A model generated the notes under the pieces. The model saw nothing but the letters and a program-made list of their open reading frames with translations, searched no databases and was not told the DNA's origin. This document shows, piece by piece, positions 47,444 to 60,118 of a DNA stretch of 64,000 bases (position 1 is the first letter of the stretch; every line of letters starts with the position of its first letter). This DNA comes from Membranipora membranacea. Lineage: Eukaryota; Bryozoa; Gymnolaemata; Cheilostomatida; Membraniporidae. The stretch spans positions 27,091,387 through 27,155,386 of the forward strand of contig OU612069.1 in the NCBI GenBank assembly GCA_914767715.1, read 5' to 3'. Both the position numbers and the translations under genes were made by a program.

Positions 47444-50400
47444 GGTGACAAGGAGTCAGGCTGGTCTAAGCTCATATCCTGGTTTACTTCCGCTGTTAGA
47501 ACTGAGGAGGCACCACCACATACTGCTTGCTGTGATGAAAAGGTGGATCCGTTGGAGATTCAGGTAGGTTTTCTTAATTCACATCGATCACTGAACTCGA
47601 TTATCTTCTAGCATTAGCACAACCTTGGACTTGAAGTTTGTTAAAGACCAGCAACTAATTATCAGAATTATCAGCAACATATCCGCTAGCTCAGATATAA
47701 AGTTTTGTAACCAGCTACTAGACTGTGAACTGATCAGATATATGAAGGGGAACCTCACTTCTAGTGACGGTGTCATACTGAAGAAGGTAGGCTATTTCTC
47801 TAGCTCAGATACTTCTTGCTTGTTACAAATCTCGTACGCCTATCAACACTATGATAATTTAATACAATCTACCGTACGTACAATACTCAGTTTATGACAT
47901 CTCAAAAATCAAGCAATATAAAACTGCTACTCCCACCCACATGTGTACCCCTATGTTTAGTTTACAGTGTGGCGTTAGTTACTTTGTCTGATCGGAGAGA
48001 CATGAGAACCCCATTATGCAATTTCATAGCCTTCTCAGCAGAGGTGGTCGGTATCTGATCTTAGTTTGATCATTATTAAAGTGTTTGTAAAGGAACAGGT
48101 TTCTTGGTATCATTTTGAACTTGAAATCAGATTAAGACAGCTATCACACATGCATTTGCATAAAAAATTAGTCATCAGGGTTATTTGGTCTGGTAGGTTT
48201 AGGGGCTATAAGTTAACAACATTGAGTTGCCTACTCATGCACCGCCCAACTAGTCCAGGCGATTTGTGATGAGCCTGTTATTGGGGAAATACTGTAATAT
48301 TAGTGACTATTGTGGTCAGATAACAACTTTTGCAAATAAATGACAAAGTCACTCACAAGTCTGTCTGATGACATAAAATTTCAAAAGAAAGTTCTATAAT
48401 TTATATACACACTATTTGCTGAGTTAAGAACGCTAATCAAAACGACCTTCATATCTGTTATGAGCCCATGTCGAAGAAAAGATTAGAAGAGCCACTGTAC
48501 GTTACAATCAATGACTATGACTTTGACACATTCCCTGTCAGCTGTTTTTAAAGCATGAAAATGAGTGATTTTCATTTCAGACCGATGCGCTTGTTTGCTC
48601 TGTTAGAATAAGATTATAATGGAGCAATTGATTCTTCCTGCCGACAAAGCCTTGCTTATTTCAGATTCACCCAAAAATGGTCCATGCAATGCTTTATAGT
48701 TTGTACCAAATCTTGCAATTTACCCAACACTAGCCTCCCAAATCAGATCCATACTGACGAAATAACTCAAAAACTCGACAAATTAATTTTCTAAGTGACT
48801 GTTGTGTGCAGTGACATGTGCTGCTGCTGCACTCAGTCAGTAATGTCAGTCTATGTTAAGATGTGCTGAGTATCTGTGATGCACACAGATGGACAAGATC
48901 TAATGAAAAAATAGAGGGTTTCTCCAGGTATCCCACTGCCAACACGATTATCAATACTCCTCTTTAGGAGGCAGTCAAATTCATTTACATTTACATCACC
49001 CTGAAGTCCGAAACCTTGAAATACTTAGCGATGTATTGATCTGCCTTTATATTGCCAATTTCTATCTCGAGCAGTAACCATGGTTAACAGGGTAATGTTA
49101 TATCTGCTAAAGCACTGTGGGTTATTTCCAGTGGCCGAAATCCTACATATTTAAAGTTGAGTGGTAAGACTACCTCAGAGATATTTTCCGTTTGCTACAA
49201 ATGCCTCCTAAATGATATTCAATCTCGCTCTCGCTAGAGCTGTTAATCTCCCTGTAATTTTCATTCTCACTGTCGGATGAGCTAGAGCTGTAATTTTTTG
49301 CCATGTTCGATTTAGATCGTTATACTTTGTCATTGAATTATAAAATATCATACACTATCCCATTTTGCCAGCTAAACCAGATGGGACAGATAAATGACGC
49401 CTTGTATTCACTCATTCATTCAATAGATAAATCCTGTGTGTTTTGATATCACATGCAGAATATCGAAACCACTGTGTCATAACAATACGCCTTAGTTCCA
49501 AAGTACTGTATATTCCCATTATAATCCGAGGTACTAAAAAGGTACTATTTTTAACAAGTGATCACAACTCCAAAGGAACAAAAATAGTACCTTTTTAGTA
49601 CCTTCTCATCCCAACTTTGAGGGCAAATAAGTCTTAACGGGGCTAAAGGCTGCTTTTGAACATAGAATAATGTTCTAAGCTAGACTGAGATCTCTAGAAT
49701 GGTACCAAAAAACCTGATCCTTTACAGACACTTTAAAGGCAGAAAGGTCACATCAAGAAAACTACGATTAATTTTTAGTGCTGCAAAATCAGAACCTGAT
49801 TGCATCTTCATGTCTTGTCTTATTCGGGGGGAGGGTAGTGGTATCAGACTGTACTCTCCAGAGAACAGGTGATTGACACCCATAGTGCTCAAAGACCCCG
49901 GGACAATTTTGATTATTACTGATAGAACACATTCATGATGTTAGAAGGATGAGTAGTTCAATCGGCCAGTTGGTTTTGTGATTACAAGAGTTGTCTGAGT
50001 CTGAGAAGTGTGGTATTTGTGAGAGTTGGGGTTGAAGTATGATTTGGGTAATGTGGTTTGTGGGTAGGGAGAAGCCAGGGTAAATCCCTCGAGACAAGAG
50101 TAGGAAACAAACCAGGGACATCTCGCTTGACAGCAAAGGATGTGATCATTTGCGCTATCAAAGCTTCTTCTGCATCTTCCTATAAAACCCTTTGTTAACC
50201 CTCATGTTGATATTACTATAACAGGCACTGTTCAGTCTGAGTAATGTACTAAGGACACCAGCCTCTGTACAGCTTCTGATTAATGAGGAAGTTTTACCTC
50301 TGGTTACTCAGCTGATCTGGTCTGAGGTAAGACTAAACCGGCCGATAACTGCCGTGTGGGCTTATAGTATGGTCTTGAAATGATAATTATGTCAAAAAGC

Positions 50401-50946
50401 TGATGTACTGACTTGTGGGAACCAGATCCTCAATTTATCTGTACATACAAAACTTCCAATAAATATTGCTAAACGCAGAAACTAGGCTATACTTGTGTAC
50501 CAAACGAAGACCCAAGGCTATACCTGTTTACTAAATCTCCAGAAATGTCTTTTCAAAGATATGTCCCTGTCCCAGAGCTGAAGAAGCTATGGTGCTACCA
50601 CCTCCTTGTTTGACTGCGTATACTGCGACTGTTAAGTTGGTTTCTTTGTTTGTATCAAATAACCACACTGGAAGAACTCGCAGTTACCGTTAAGTTTTGA
50701 GTCCAAAGCTATAATGTAGAACTTACATTGATTAGCGAGATAAATCAGCTGTCTCTAAAAAACTACGGGTCAGATTTCTGTGTGTGATTTTATTTCTAGG
50801 ATCCATCACACATGAGACTGAACATTGAGGCGGCATGGGTTCTGGACGCTATTCTACTACAAGCGGCTAAAGAACATCTTCAGCTACTCCTGCATAGTGG
50901 AATTATCCCCAAGCTCTGCAGACTACTGCAATAACCCAATGAAAAG
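47444..50946 (+). pseudogene. Importin-alpha-like ARM-repeat gene, copy 2 (broken)
   Basis: Blocks with splice borders: 47444-47563 (GDKESGWSKLISWFTSAV), 47612-47786 (FVKDQQLIIRIISNISASSD), 50225-50326 (ALFSLSNVLRTPASVQLL) and 50800-50946 (EAAWVLDAILLQAAKEHLQL). They align block by block with copy 1. Lesions: a stop TAA at 50932-50934 in the last block, a phase mismatch between the first two blocks, and loss of the block matching 17698-17912. Donors lost in copy 1 are kept here. Shared intron sequence (e.g. cagaaaggtcacatc at 49738 and 19498) shows a DNA-level duplication. ARM repeats bind NLS-bearing cargo in importin alpha; family assignment moderate. Confidence 0.65.
49530..49602. repeat. 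Perfect 23-bp inverted repeat, 27-nt loop
   Basis: ggtactaaaaaggtactat at 49530 has its exact complement ending at 49602; all 23 arm bases match. It lies in the long intron of ARM copy 2. It could be a recent tiny foldback insertion. Confidence 0.75.
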
Positions 50947-51264
50947 GTATGCTCCATATAATATATGAAGGGGATTCAAGTCAATCTTCAGAATGATCGA
51001 GAGTACTCTTTGGCGTGGTCCTTTTTTTTGCATAGAGTTTTTTGGATCAGATCAGCCATGGATGAAAATATCAGCGGGCATCGAACAACTTGGTGACATT
51101 TAAAATCATCAGTAGGCTTGGTATACATTTTTGGTAAAATAACGTCATTTTTAAGATATAAAACTATAGGAATAGGAACTTCTGTTTTTCATTTCTTTCT
51201 CTAGTAACATTTTTCTGAATTGTTGACTAAATATTTTATATCCATTTTCAACCTATACACCTAG

Positions 51265-51807
51265 CTGCAGGGAATATCTCAAATTATCTCGCGAGATTAG
51301 AAGCTGGTACCAGTGAGTCTATCAAACAGATCGCAGACTGCGGCGGTATGTTGAAAAGTAATTTTGCAATCTGAAACATCGACTTTCCTCAAAAAAATCC
51401 GTGTAGGGGGCCTAGAGTAGTAAGCAGATCATTAGATCTACCAAGAAATCGCGACCACTGTGATACAGATAACAGTGGTCATGCCCTGAGAACTGAATGT
51501 CAAACCTATGTGTTGCTTCACTCTTATGACCTGTACATTAGTCTATGTTCCGCAGTCTCACAGTGGTCTGGGTTCTGACTTTACTTCAGCCTCGACCTAG
51601 AGCAACAAATAACAACCACAATTCCAGATGCACCAAACTGAATAGACATTCTTTGAACTTGGAAATGAGTGTATCATGACAAGTATTTTCTATCAGACTT
51701 TCCTTACATATATTTTTAGGCTTGGTAACTCTAGCGAAGCTGCAGACCCACAGTAACTCTGACATACAGTGGATAGTTAGTAGTATTATGTGCAGACATC
51801 TCAGTGG
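51265..51807 (+). pseudogene. Importin-alpha-like ARM fragment, copy 3 (two early exons)
   Basis: Exon 51265-51345 reads AGNISNYLARLEAGTSESIK...ADCG and exon 51720-51807 reads LVTLAKLQTHSNSDIQWIVS...CRHLSG; they join in phase across GT/AG borders. In importin alpha this segment precedes the repeat found at 17698 (GEYRELV), yet here it lies downstream of later blocks, so it is the start of another tandem copy. The donor region cagtgggtacgc has an apparent extra base relative to the phase needed by 17698. The following exons are absent. Confidence 0.55.
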
Positions 51808-52087
51808 GTACGCGTCAGGACTTATGGCATAGAAAGAGAGAGGGACATGTATATATCTAGTGTACCATCAGAGGCTAAAGAACCTTTACGAATCCTAATT
51901 TATGAGGAACAATTCAACTCATCGGATAACTTTTTTCTGTTCATTTCTATTCATTGTTTATTTACCTTCGGCAAACTTTACTCTAGTCAATTTCATTTTC
52001 AAAAACTAATGCATTTTTGCTCCACTGCATGCTATTATAGTGATGAGCAAACCTAATGCAATGTATTACGCTATTACGACACAAAAT

Positions 52088-52134
52088 ACATGTACATGTA
52101 CATGTACATGTACATGTACATGTACATGTACATG
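52088..52134. repeat. (ATGTAC)n microsatellite
   Basis: About eight self-complementary hexamer units of atgtac. Confidence 0.95.
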
Positions 52135-53667
52135 AATTTGTTGGCGAGAAAGGAGGTTAGAATGCCACGCCTATAACTTGTGCTATTTTCGGTCATAGAA
52201 AATGATACATAACCGAGAAGGGCGAAAATATCTTGACAAGAAAAAATCATAATTGAATCGTCTGCCCACTAGGCTTGAGTTCCCAGGACTTTGTGGGATA
52301 ACGTGTGCAAGCATAAAGACAATTGAGTTTACTTTCAAGATGCCCTCGTGTTATTGTTAAGGTTCCTGGATAAAGCGAGGTCCATTAGGTAACTATACAA
52401 ATAGGATCAAATTTCAGAGGCTAGCCAGGTTGTGGTTCAATTATCTGATGATATCCTGGCAGCCATGGAAATGTGTTATGTTCCTAACCTCGGTTGCTGA
52501 AGTTGTGAGCGTTTGAATGGCTCTGCTCAAGTAGCTGTATAATGTATTGTGTAGTAGCAGGGGCCTGATATTCTATATAACATAACACCCTGAACACTAA
52601 AACCCACTATACTATACCATGATGTAATAATGCCTCTACAAAAACCGATTTCAGATTGCTAAACTCAACTTGCCGAACAACTTAATAGCTTGTCATGCCT
52701 TGTCCTCTCTGGCAGAAATATCAAGAACGTCTTCAATTCTCAATGAGGATGTTCATATTTTAAAGCAGCAGCTGTTTAACTCATAGAGCTAATATACTAT
52801 GTACCATATTAAGTCTATGGTTCAACCAAATAATGTAGAAAGGTATAATAATTACAAAAACATCAAGAATGAGTTTTTCCATGATTTTTTGTTGGCTGAA
52901 GTTAATCTTTCTATGTCAAAAATAATGTTAGAAACTGTGCTCTTTTTTGGCATGACAAGTGCACCAGTAAGATACGCAAGTCTTCTGATCATCCGCACAC
53001 ACAGCGGATTGTTAAATGTTCATAAATTCAAATGCAGTAACAATGTAACAACATGCGGAAAATATTCAAGAGGGTTTGTATTTATCTGTAGGTATCTGAC
53101 AGCGTAGTGTAACATACCCAAGTTTGATCCTAATGTCTTGTTTGTTGGGTCTCTCATGTCTAGTGGTACATTTAACGGCAGCTCGAGGGGGAATAATTCC
53201 AAATTTAGGCAAATAGGATGAAACTTGCATCATGACTTAACAGCAGCCTCATACTTTTGAGTCTCATGAGATGAGTTCCATCACATAGATACAGAAAGAT
53301 TGTCATTGTCACTCTATGAACTAATAAATCAAATATCGAAACGTAAATTAAAACTTAGGGTTCGGGCAATTCAAGATAAAAAAAATGATGGGTCAATTCA
53401 AAGACCATGGGCGAAATCAGTTATGCGTACTTCTAAAAATACGAACTTAAAACTTAGGCTTTTTTGTGTAGTGCAGTATCTCCGTACCCATTGCTACTAA
53501 GAAATTAATACTGTTGTGTGATTTTATAAAAAAAAAGAATAATACATCTCATTGGTATTTTATATTTAGATATAAGTGAAACGGTTAGGATTTTAATTAC
53601 TGAACGATTTTGAGAAACAAGTTCATGTAGCCATTTCGGTAAGTTAATTACATTGGGAGCAAAAACA
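52135..53667. other. Intergenic, 3' flank of transporter gene 4
   Basis: No gene recognised. The frame at 52799-53107 has no domain and no homolog within the window. The last part would hold the 3' UTR of gene 4, but no clear polyadenylation hexamer was assigned. Confidence 0.35.
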
Positions 53668-56600
53668 CTAGTTCTCATTCAGACCCAGTCCTATTTTTCT
53701 CTCCATTACTATCAGAACCAGGATACTGATGACGTTAAGTCCAATGCCAGCGTAGTAATACTCAGCTGTGAAGGTAGCACTTGGAATATATGTAACAGCT
53801 AAATTAACTAGAGCTGTGAGACCATCGATTGAGTAAAACATACCCATAGCCTCGTTCCATGCAGGCGCAGACAGTATAGTAAACTCATAACCTGTGCAAT
53901 AAATAAGAGTATACGAGATAATTTGGTGGTTGCCTAATAACGATTCCAACTTCCATGTTGCTTAATCCTAATCCAGCTCTTATTTTTATTCATGAATAAA
54001 GCTATAGGATGAAATTTTGAATTTTTTGTCTTCAACAATTCAATTGAGAAAAATTGCTCAGAAAGAAATCTGAGGCAGAAATCAGAATGCATCATCAAAG
54101 ACATCTCTGTGATTAGCCAGCAACAGGCAAAGGGAAACCATCAGAACTATTGGGCTATGTGAACTTCCAAGTCATAGAGAAATCTAGCCTTCAAGCGTGT
54201 CTGCCGTAACAATGTGAAACCAATCCTTAAGCTACCGGACCAAACCAGCAAACGTTACATGGGCAACATAAGAACAAATGATAAACATTGCCAGCACAAT
54301 CTAGTCGAGTGTTACAGAGCAGTGTTACAAGTGTTACACCAGCCAACAATACACACCGGATGGCCCGCCTGAATACAGTTACCAAACCAACATCAAGAAA
54401 TTCTATCAGGTCAAAATATCCTATCATCTGGTACTGGCATGAATAAATGAATCTTTAATTGTTATATGTGACTTATAGTTTCATACAACATGAGATTTTT
54501 TAAGCAATCTCATTTTTTTAAGCACTTTCAACCTTATTGAATAGATCAGTAAAAATGGATTTTTTCATCATCGTCTAATTCTTGATCATTGATAAATCCC
54601 GTTATAAGTAATTTCATGGATAGAGGACGTCCTCACAGGACAGCAGCAGAAAGTGGTTATTTATTTAAGAGTCATAAGTGGGGCATGAGACATCGGGTGT
54701 CCCGCAAGGTTCAATTATCGGACCAACAATGTTCCTCTTCTACATAAATGGCCTGCCAGATAACGTCCAAGTCAGTAGTGTAACTGTTTGCAGATGGCAC
54801 AGTAGTCTACAACACCACAGACAGCCACCTGCGCTTCCAGGAAGATCTCAGAAGACTAACCGCCTGGGAATCCGAGTATGACATGGAGTTCCACCCGATG
54901 AAGTGTCAGCATATGACAATTCCAAGGAAGCGGCAGCCCGACACCCAACCACTGACATTACATGACACAGTCATACCAAGAGCAACTAATGTCAAGTATC
55001 TAGGTGTCACCCAGGACACCAATATCACATGGCACACGCGTTTACAACATCACTTCAAAAGCCAACTCCATCATCTGCTTCATAAGCCTGCTCCTGAGTA
55101 TGCCTCTGCTGCTAGGGATTCAATCACTGACGGCCTGACAACTTGTTCAAAAGGAGTAAAACAAAGAGCTGCTGGCATAATCAGCAGCATTAGGCATACT
55201 GACCATGAGACCAGTACAACAGGTGTCCTTCAACAAATGAACCTGACTCTGCTCTCTGAGAGCAGACGGGCTCGCAGACGGGCTCGCAGACGGGCTCGCA
55301 GACGGGCTCGCAGACGGGCTCACAGACGGGCTCGCAGACGGGCTCGCAGACGGGCTCGCAGCCTCAAAGTCTTCAGCGGGTATCACCAAGACAACCCGGC
55401 TGTGCTCTCAAACTACATCAGAGCCACTGACCACTGCAGACGCTCATTCTGCATGCGCATCGAAAATGTGTTGCCAGCCACCAGGATGCTGTTGAGACCC
55501 CTAAACATTTAGGCTTGAAGCTGTTCATGTCCATAATTGATATCCGACCTTGGACTGAATAACCGATTGTGGAACAATGGTTTCCGATGTCACAGCTGAT
55601 AATACTGGCGCCGGAAACCACCCAACTTGCACGCAAACATTCAGTTAAACAGGTAAACAGACAGACAACATTCACACATGTACTTGTCAAAATAATGCAG
55701 TTTAGTTAAAAACAATGTGAGGGAAATTGGAAAACAAAGCCTTGCGGCCGAATATCCCCTAGACTTCCTGGTATAATACCACCTGTTATATACCGACTGT
55801 AACAAGTTCTTATGTATCCTGGTATGAACGGACAATTCTGGCGTACATATGCCTCGAGTAATTAGAGTAATCTCACCAAATTAAACAACTCTGGACATAT
55901 TGTTTTGATATTTTAAGGTAGGATGTCATTAGATGTTGAGTAGGCTTGCATGCATTCAGGCAAACAATCACATGAAGGTACACCTATAATCATTACATGT
56001 GGTATTTTCTGCAATACTTGTACAAGCTACACTAAAACCGATCCCAATTTTCCACTAATAATAGTGAGTTGAGTTGGTACCACTTAATCATTGGATCCTC
56101 CTTACTCGTATCACAATAACAAACCTGGCATCATCAGTGAAATGTTGTGAATCACATGAGTAAATTTTGAGGGCGGTAATGACAGTCATCAATACAGGGT
56201 GAAAAAAACGCTAATGCATCTCTCATACGCGCATGGGAAAAAACTGACAAGATCTGGTGACACAATGCCAAGACAAAGGATGGAATTGCTTATTATTCGC
56301 AGTGGAAGTTGGCTGCCACGGATTCATGGCTAGATCAGCTACCGAATTTTTGACAAGACACAAAAAGCTTAGTACATGAGGTGGAAAGCGCATCTGCGTG
56401 GATTTGGCAACAGCACCGTGTGAAGACCCTTTTTATGACAAAACAGAAGGATGGCTAGCCTTAAAGAGGTTCGCAAGTTGCCCGAAGTCCTCGGACTGAG
56501 AGTGTGATACATCCTAGAAAACTAGAATGCATCCTAGTGGTGAGGCCATAGTGGACCTCCTCATGGTGAGTGTGCAGCAAGCTGCCAGAAAATGAAACAG

Positions 56601-59600
56601 GCACTAATCAGCCATTTGCAGTGACAATTTTATCTTAGCCAATAGGCAACAGCGTAAACGCATCGAAACTGACAATATGCATTGAGGGCTCGATGAGATT
56701 GATTGAGATGCTCATCAACACACAGAGGTGCCTTCATGCTGCTGGGACCAGACATGAGGAGGTTGTACTAGAGAAGGCCTCGAGACAGCGCTTGACTCAT
56801 GGTGTTTAGCTGATGACCTGTGTGTTGTGCAGTGGTACGCACACCACTGTATGTTGTGCAGTGGTACGCACACCACTGTATGTTGTGCAGTGGTACGCAC
56901 ACCACTGATTTGTTGTGCAGTGGTACGCACACCACTGTATGTTGCACAGTGGTACGCACACCACTGTATGTTGTGCAGTGGTAAGCACACCACTGTATGT
57001 TGTACAGTGGTACGCACATCACTGTATGTTGTGCAGTGGTACGCACACCACTCTGTGTTGTGCAGTGGTACGCACACCACTGTATGTTGTATCTAGCCAT
57101 AGAGAGCTACAGAATAGCAGACAAACTAGAATATAGGTCTGTAATGTTTATACCTGCTGTGTATATGAGAGCATTACTGATTCCTTGAGACACCATTGTG
57201 AGTACTAGAGTCGGCACATCCGCCAGGCCTTCAAATATAAGAATATTAAAAAACCATGTCTTATTCAAACATGAAATGTTTGATATATGGGGAAGCAGTC
57301 TGGCTAACTAGCAGTGTAAACCATATGTGCCTCCACTGTCAGAGTAATCTGTGAGGTTGGAGTTGCTCTCCTCTTTACTGACAGCTGACCAGTAAAATGG
57401 AAGGCAATCAGACGGAGGGAAATTGGATTAACTTTGAGCTATCTGGTTGTAGTTGTTGTTGAGATTTATGAGCACATGTTTTATTGGACAAATTCTAAAA
57501 GCTATTGCATATCACTTAGGAGTTGCCCTGCCTCACCTAAAGTGAAGGCTTCTCCCATTTCACATGTCGTTGAACCACAAAGGTATATATTAGCCTTGTC
57601 ACAGAGAACATGTGGCCGCGGGACAAGGCTAGGTATAAATAACATGACTCAGGGAAAAACCAGTCAGTCAGCGGCTAACAGATAGTGCAGACAGCTATCA
57701 TATTTTGTACTGAGGAATGATATTATACCTTTGACCCAACTACATTATACTAATCATTTAACCTACCATATTATTGAAAAGAAAAAATAAACACAAGGTA
57801 GGACCCCACAACAAAAAGCAAAACTGAAATAATAAGGCAATATCGGGAAAGGAACTCTACTAATGACTGTTTACAGTACAACATATATACTCATGAGGAC
57901 AGCTAGATTACTCACATAGGGATTATATTACTTGGAGAATCACCCTAAAGGCTGGCAGCTAGTGGAGAGGACACTCCACAGACAGCTTTGTACTTATCCT
58001 CTATTTGTTACAGTGATATGAGGTGAGCCTTTTCTACTGATTGTAACGAGTCAGATTGGTAATCCTAAAACACCTAGTTTCAGATATACCACACTTACTT
58101 GTGGTTGTAACAGTGAAAACACTGGAGGCAACAGCGCAGATCTGCCCTGCCACTAGTCTATGTAGTAATGATATTCTGTAGCAAGTTCTCCTGTTTATGA
58201 TTTCGGTAACAGCGTATATCATCGGTATGAAAACGAGACCTGTGCCTTGTACAATCACTGAACTTTCTATCTAAAACAAAATGTATCTCCACACATTTTC
58301 ACATCTTGCAGCAGTCCATAGAGATACTCAAAGAATACACTTCTCTCTTTGTATAAAGGGTATTATCAAAATGAATAAAACCAGTTTACCTTGGTCCTAG
58401 AACAAGTTTGTTCCCTCTTTGTGGCAGAGTGTTATGGCACAAGTCGGGCACCGAGGCGTGGTGGCTTGATAAACTTCATTTTAGGTATTCTTTGACATTC
58501 ACAGAGAGAACAAAAATTTTTTTTTTTTTTTTATCAACTTTATTTTTTGCTATTCAAGGCCCTTTCAGGCAAATGAGAATATGCTTACAGTATTTGGAAT
58601 AAGATTTATCACATCTATTTAGCGCACTCCTGTACAAGGTAGGAGTGGGCAAGCTAGGGTTTAACCGGAGAGCTCACCTCCTTTAGCAGCATGTGTAGTG
58701 ACCAGGATTCGAACCTGCAACTCTCAGATTGAGAAGCACGAATCCTAACCACTACCCCACCCTGCCACCCCCAAAATCTCTTATCCTTGCCCATGGCACA
58801 AATTAACACTTATAATGCTGTATTTCTATATAGCCACCCACCTGTGTATTTATATTACTATAGTCTAGAGATGTGTAAGATATAATATCTGATGCATTGT
58901 GTTGTCCCATTGTAGATCTAAAATACGTCAGAAAATAGATCAGTAGTATTTTGAATATATATTGGTCATTTGTGTAATGAAAATTGCCCTCCGTGATTTT
59001 ATTAATTCTGTAATGTAAATGTAGGCCCTGTCTGATTGGCCTGAGTTTCTGTGAGAGGAGTTGTCCTCAAACAAAGAAAGACAAGATAATAATTATCTAC
59101 TACCAAGAATATTAATCACTATAAAAAGATTTGGGCAAAACATGCAGAATGATTTGAGTTTTTCCTGGTTACTCACCGTGTTTGGGTTCTCTTACTTTCA
59201 ATCATCATTTCAAAATGCTCCTTGTGAAGCAAATACACAGCCAAGTCAAACCTTATCATCACAAACTTCACAGCTTTGTTTTACAACTATTGAGTATTGA
59301 ATTGAGTTGTTTGGGTTGTAGGTTAATAGATTGATTAAGTGAATGCAAAGTAGCTGGAACTTACATTCATAGTAGCAGGCAAGTTTATTGAGTAAGACGT
59401 CGGCATAAGGCAGATGAGTAAACAAAAAAACTTTCCTAGGTTAGCTCGCTCTTTTACTGAATTCTCAGGGTAATCTCCTCCATTTCGGAAGAGGGCTGTC
59501 GACAGAAAACCCTCATTCTCTTTTCTGTACCTGTTGAAGTGATACAATATACTGTTAGTTAGGTCCAAACATACCGGTGGTCCTGCAGCTACATCCAGCC

Positions 59601-60118
59601 TGGTTAGTATCAGCCTGTGTTGACTAGCTTTGTTTGGTGGGTTGGAGGATGGGGGGATGGAAGAACAAAGCTTGTCAACTCTTCTCACTTTGTTCCACCA
59701 ACCCCCCCACCAAACAAAGCCTGTCAAGACAAGCAAGGTAAGTATATGCCTACAGCTGCATTTATGATTTATGCTGTCAATTAATTAAAGATACAATTAA
59801 TTGCACAGACACACTTTATTGGACCAAATTTAAATCTTCACAAGCTACCATTGTTCCAATTTGAATACAATGTAACAAAGTTCAATGTTAGGTTTTTAAT
59901 TTAATGGTCAAATAATTGTATGTCCAATTGATAACCCCCATATATTTAATCATTTACAAATTTTCAAGAGTAATTTCACACATAATGCTATCAGATTCAG
60001 ATCGGATTGACCGATTGCACTCACTTTCTTCTATTCAATGCCTGCTTCCATATACCTGCACTGTCCACAATCACGCTTACATACGGTCGGTTCTCTCGAA
60101 TCTCTTTCGTACAGATCA
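53668..60118 (-). CDS. POT/SLC15-like transporter gene 4 (5'-truncated, 5 exons)
   Basis: Exons on the minus strand: 60118-60025 (94 nt), 59530-59365 (166), 58270-58099 (172), 57228-57154 (75) and 53891-53668 (stop). Lengths and phases equal those of gene 2. Motifs: VIVDSAGIWKQALNRRK, NEGFLSTALFRNGGDYPE, VQGTGLVFIPMIYAV, SQGISNALIYTAG, GYEFTILSAP. No stop or frameshift is seen, but the first four exons and the short loop exon were not found. The upstream side instead meets gene 3 on the other strand. It is either a recent 5'-truncated copy or the victim of a rearrangement. The last exon has lost part of the conserved APRSMQAT motif (reads APAWNEAMG). Confidence 0.7.
54665..55512 (+). mobile_element. 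Non-LTR retrotransposon RT 3' fragment with minisatellite expansion
   Basis: RT motif SGVPQGSIIGPTMFLFYING at 54690-54750, then the catalytic FADD region (frameshifted, near 54785), AWESEYDMEFHPMKC (54865-54910), and the thumb NVKYLGVTQDTNITW (54990-55035), in the second frame 54883-55512. It resembles Jockey/CR1-type elements. It is 5'-truncated and frameshifted near 54790. The C-terminal part carries an ARRR-coding 12-bp repeat. It lies antisense in the last intron of transporter gene 4. Confidence 0.75.
55263..55361 (+). repeat. 12-bp minisatellite, about eight units
   Basis: The unit ggctcgcagacg is nearly perfect (one unit has cac for cgc). It translates as repeated Ala-Arg-Arg-Arg in the RT frame. 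Confidence 0.95.
55513..56820. other. Intron of gene 4, nothing clear
   Basis: No exon or known element recognised. A weak, stop-broken frame around 56230-56480 has no assignable motif. Confidence 0.3.
56828..57090. repeat. 29-bp hairpin-forming minisatellite, nine units
   Basis: Unit: tgttgtgcagtggtacgcac followed by accactgta. Each unit contains the inverted pair cagtggt / accactg with a 6-nt loop. Because of this symmetry, open frames appear on both strands; none is a gene. The array ends 64 bp from the gene 4 exon at 57154-57228. Confidence 0.95.
58513..58776 (-). mobile_element. tRNA-derived SINE
   Basis: On the minus strand it starts GGCAGGGTGGGGTAGTGGTT (A-box-like), then GGTTCGAATCC (B box) near 58700-58712, a ~170-bp body, and an A-run corresponding to the T tract at 58518-58532. 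A partial head (ggatggcgtagtggttatga) recurs at 328-348. These are internal Pol III promoter features of a tRNA-derived SINE; no functional cloverleaf is claimed. Confidence 0.7.
59621..59725. repeat. Short foldback related to the 38653 element
   Basis: The left arm tagctttgtttggtggg pairs with ccaccaaacaaagcctgtca at the right. The middle contains a second pair around acaaagc/ctttgt. Ends resemble the TAGCCTGTC termini seen at 38653 and 20415. It lies in an intron of gene 4. Confidence 0.5.

Noticed and set aside
52799-53107. 102-codon plus-strand frame
   Set aside because: No motif, no splice-consistent neighbours; chance frame in AT-rich DNA.
55147-55389. Minus-strand SPSA-repeat frame
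   Set aside because: Antisense of the 12-bp minisatellite in the RT fragment.
56715-57188. Long frames on both strands with YHCTT or HHCML repeats
   Set aside because: By-product of the palindromic 29-bp minisatellite, whose length is not a multiple of three but lacks stops.
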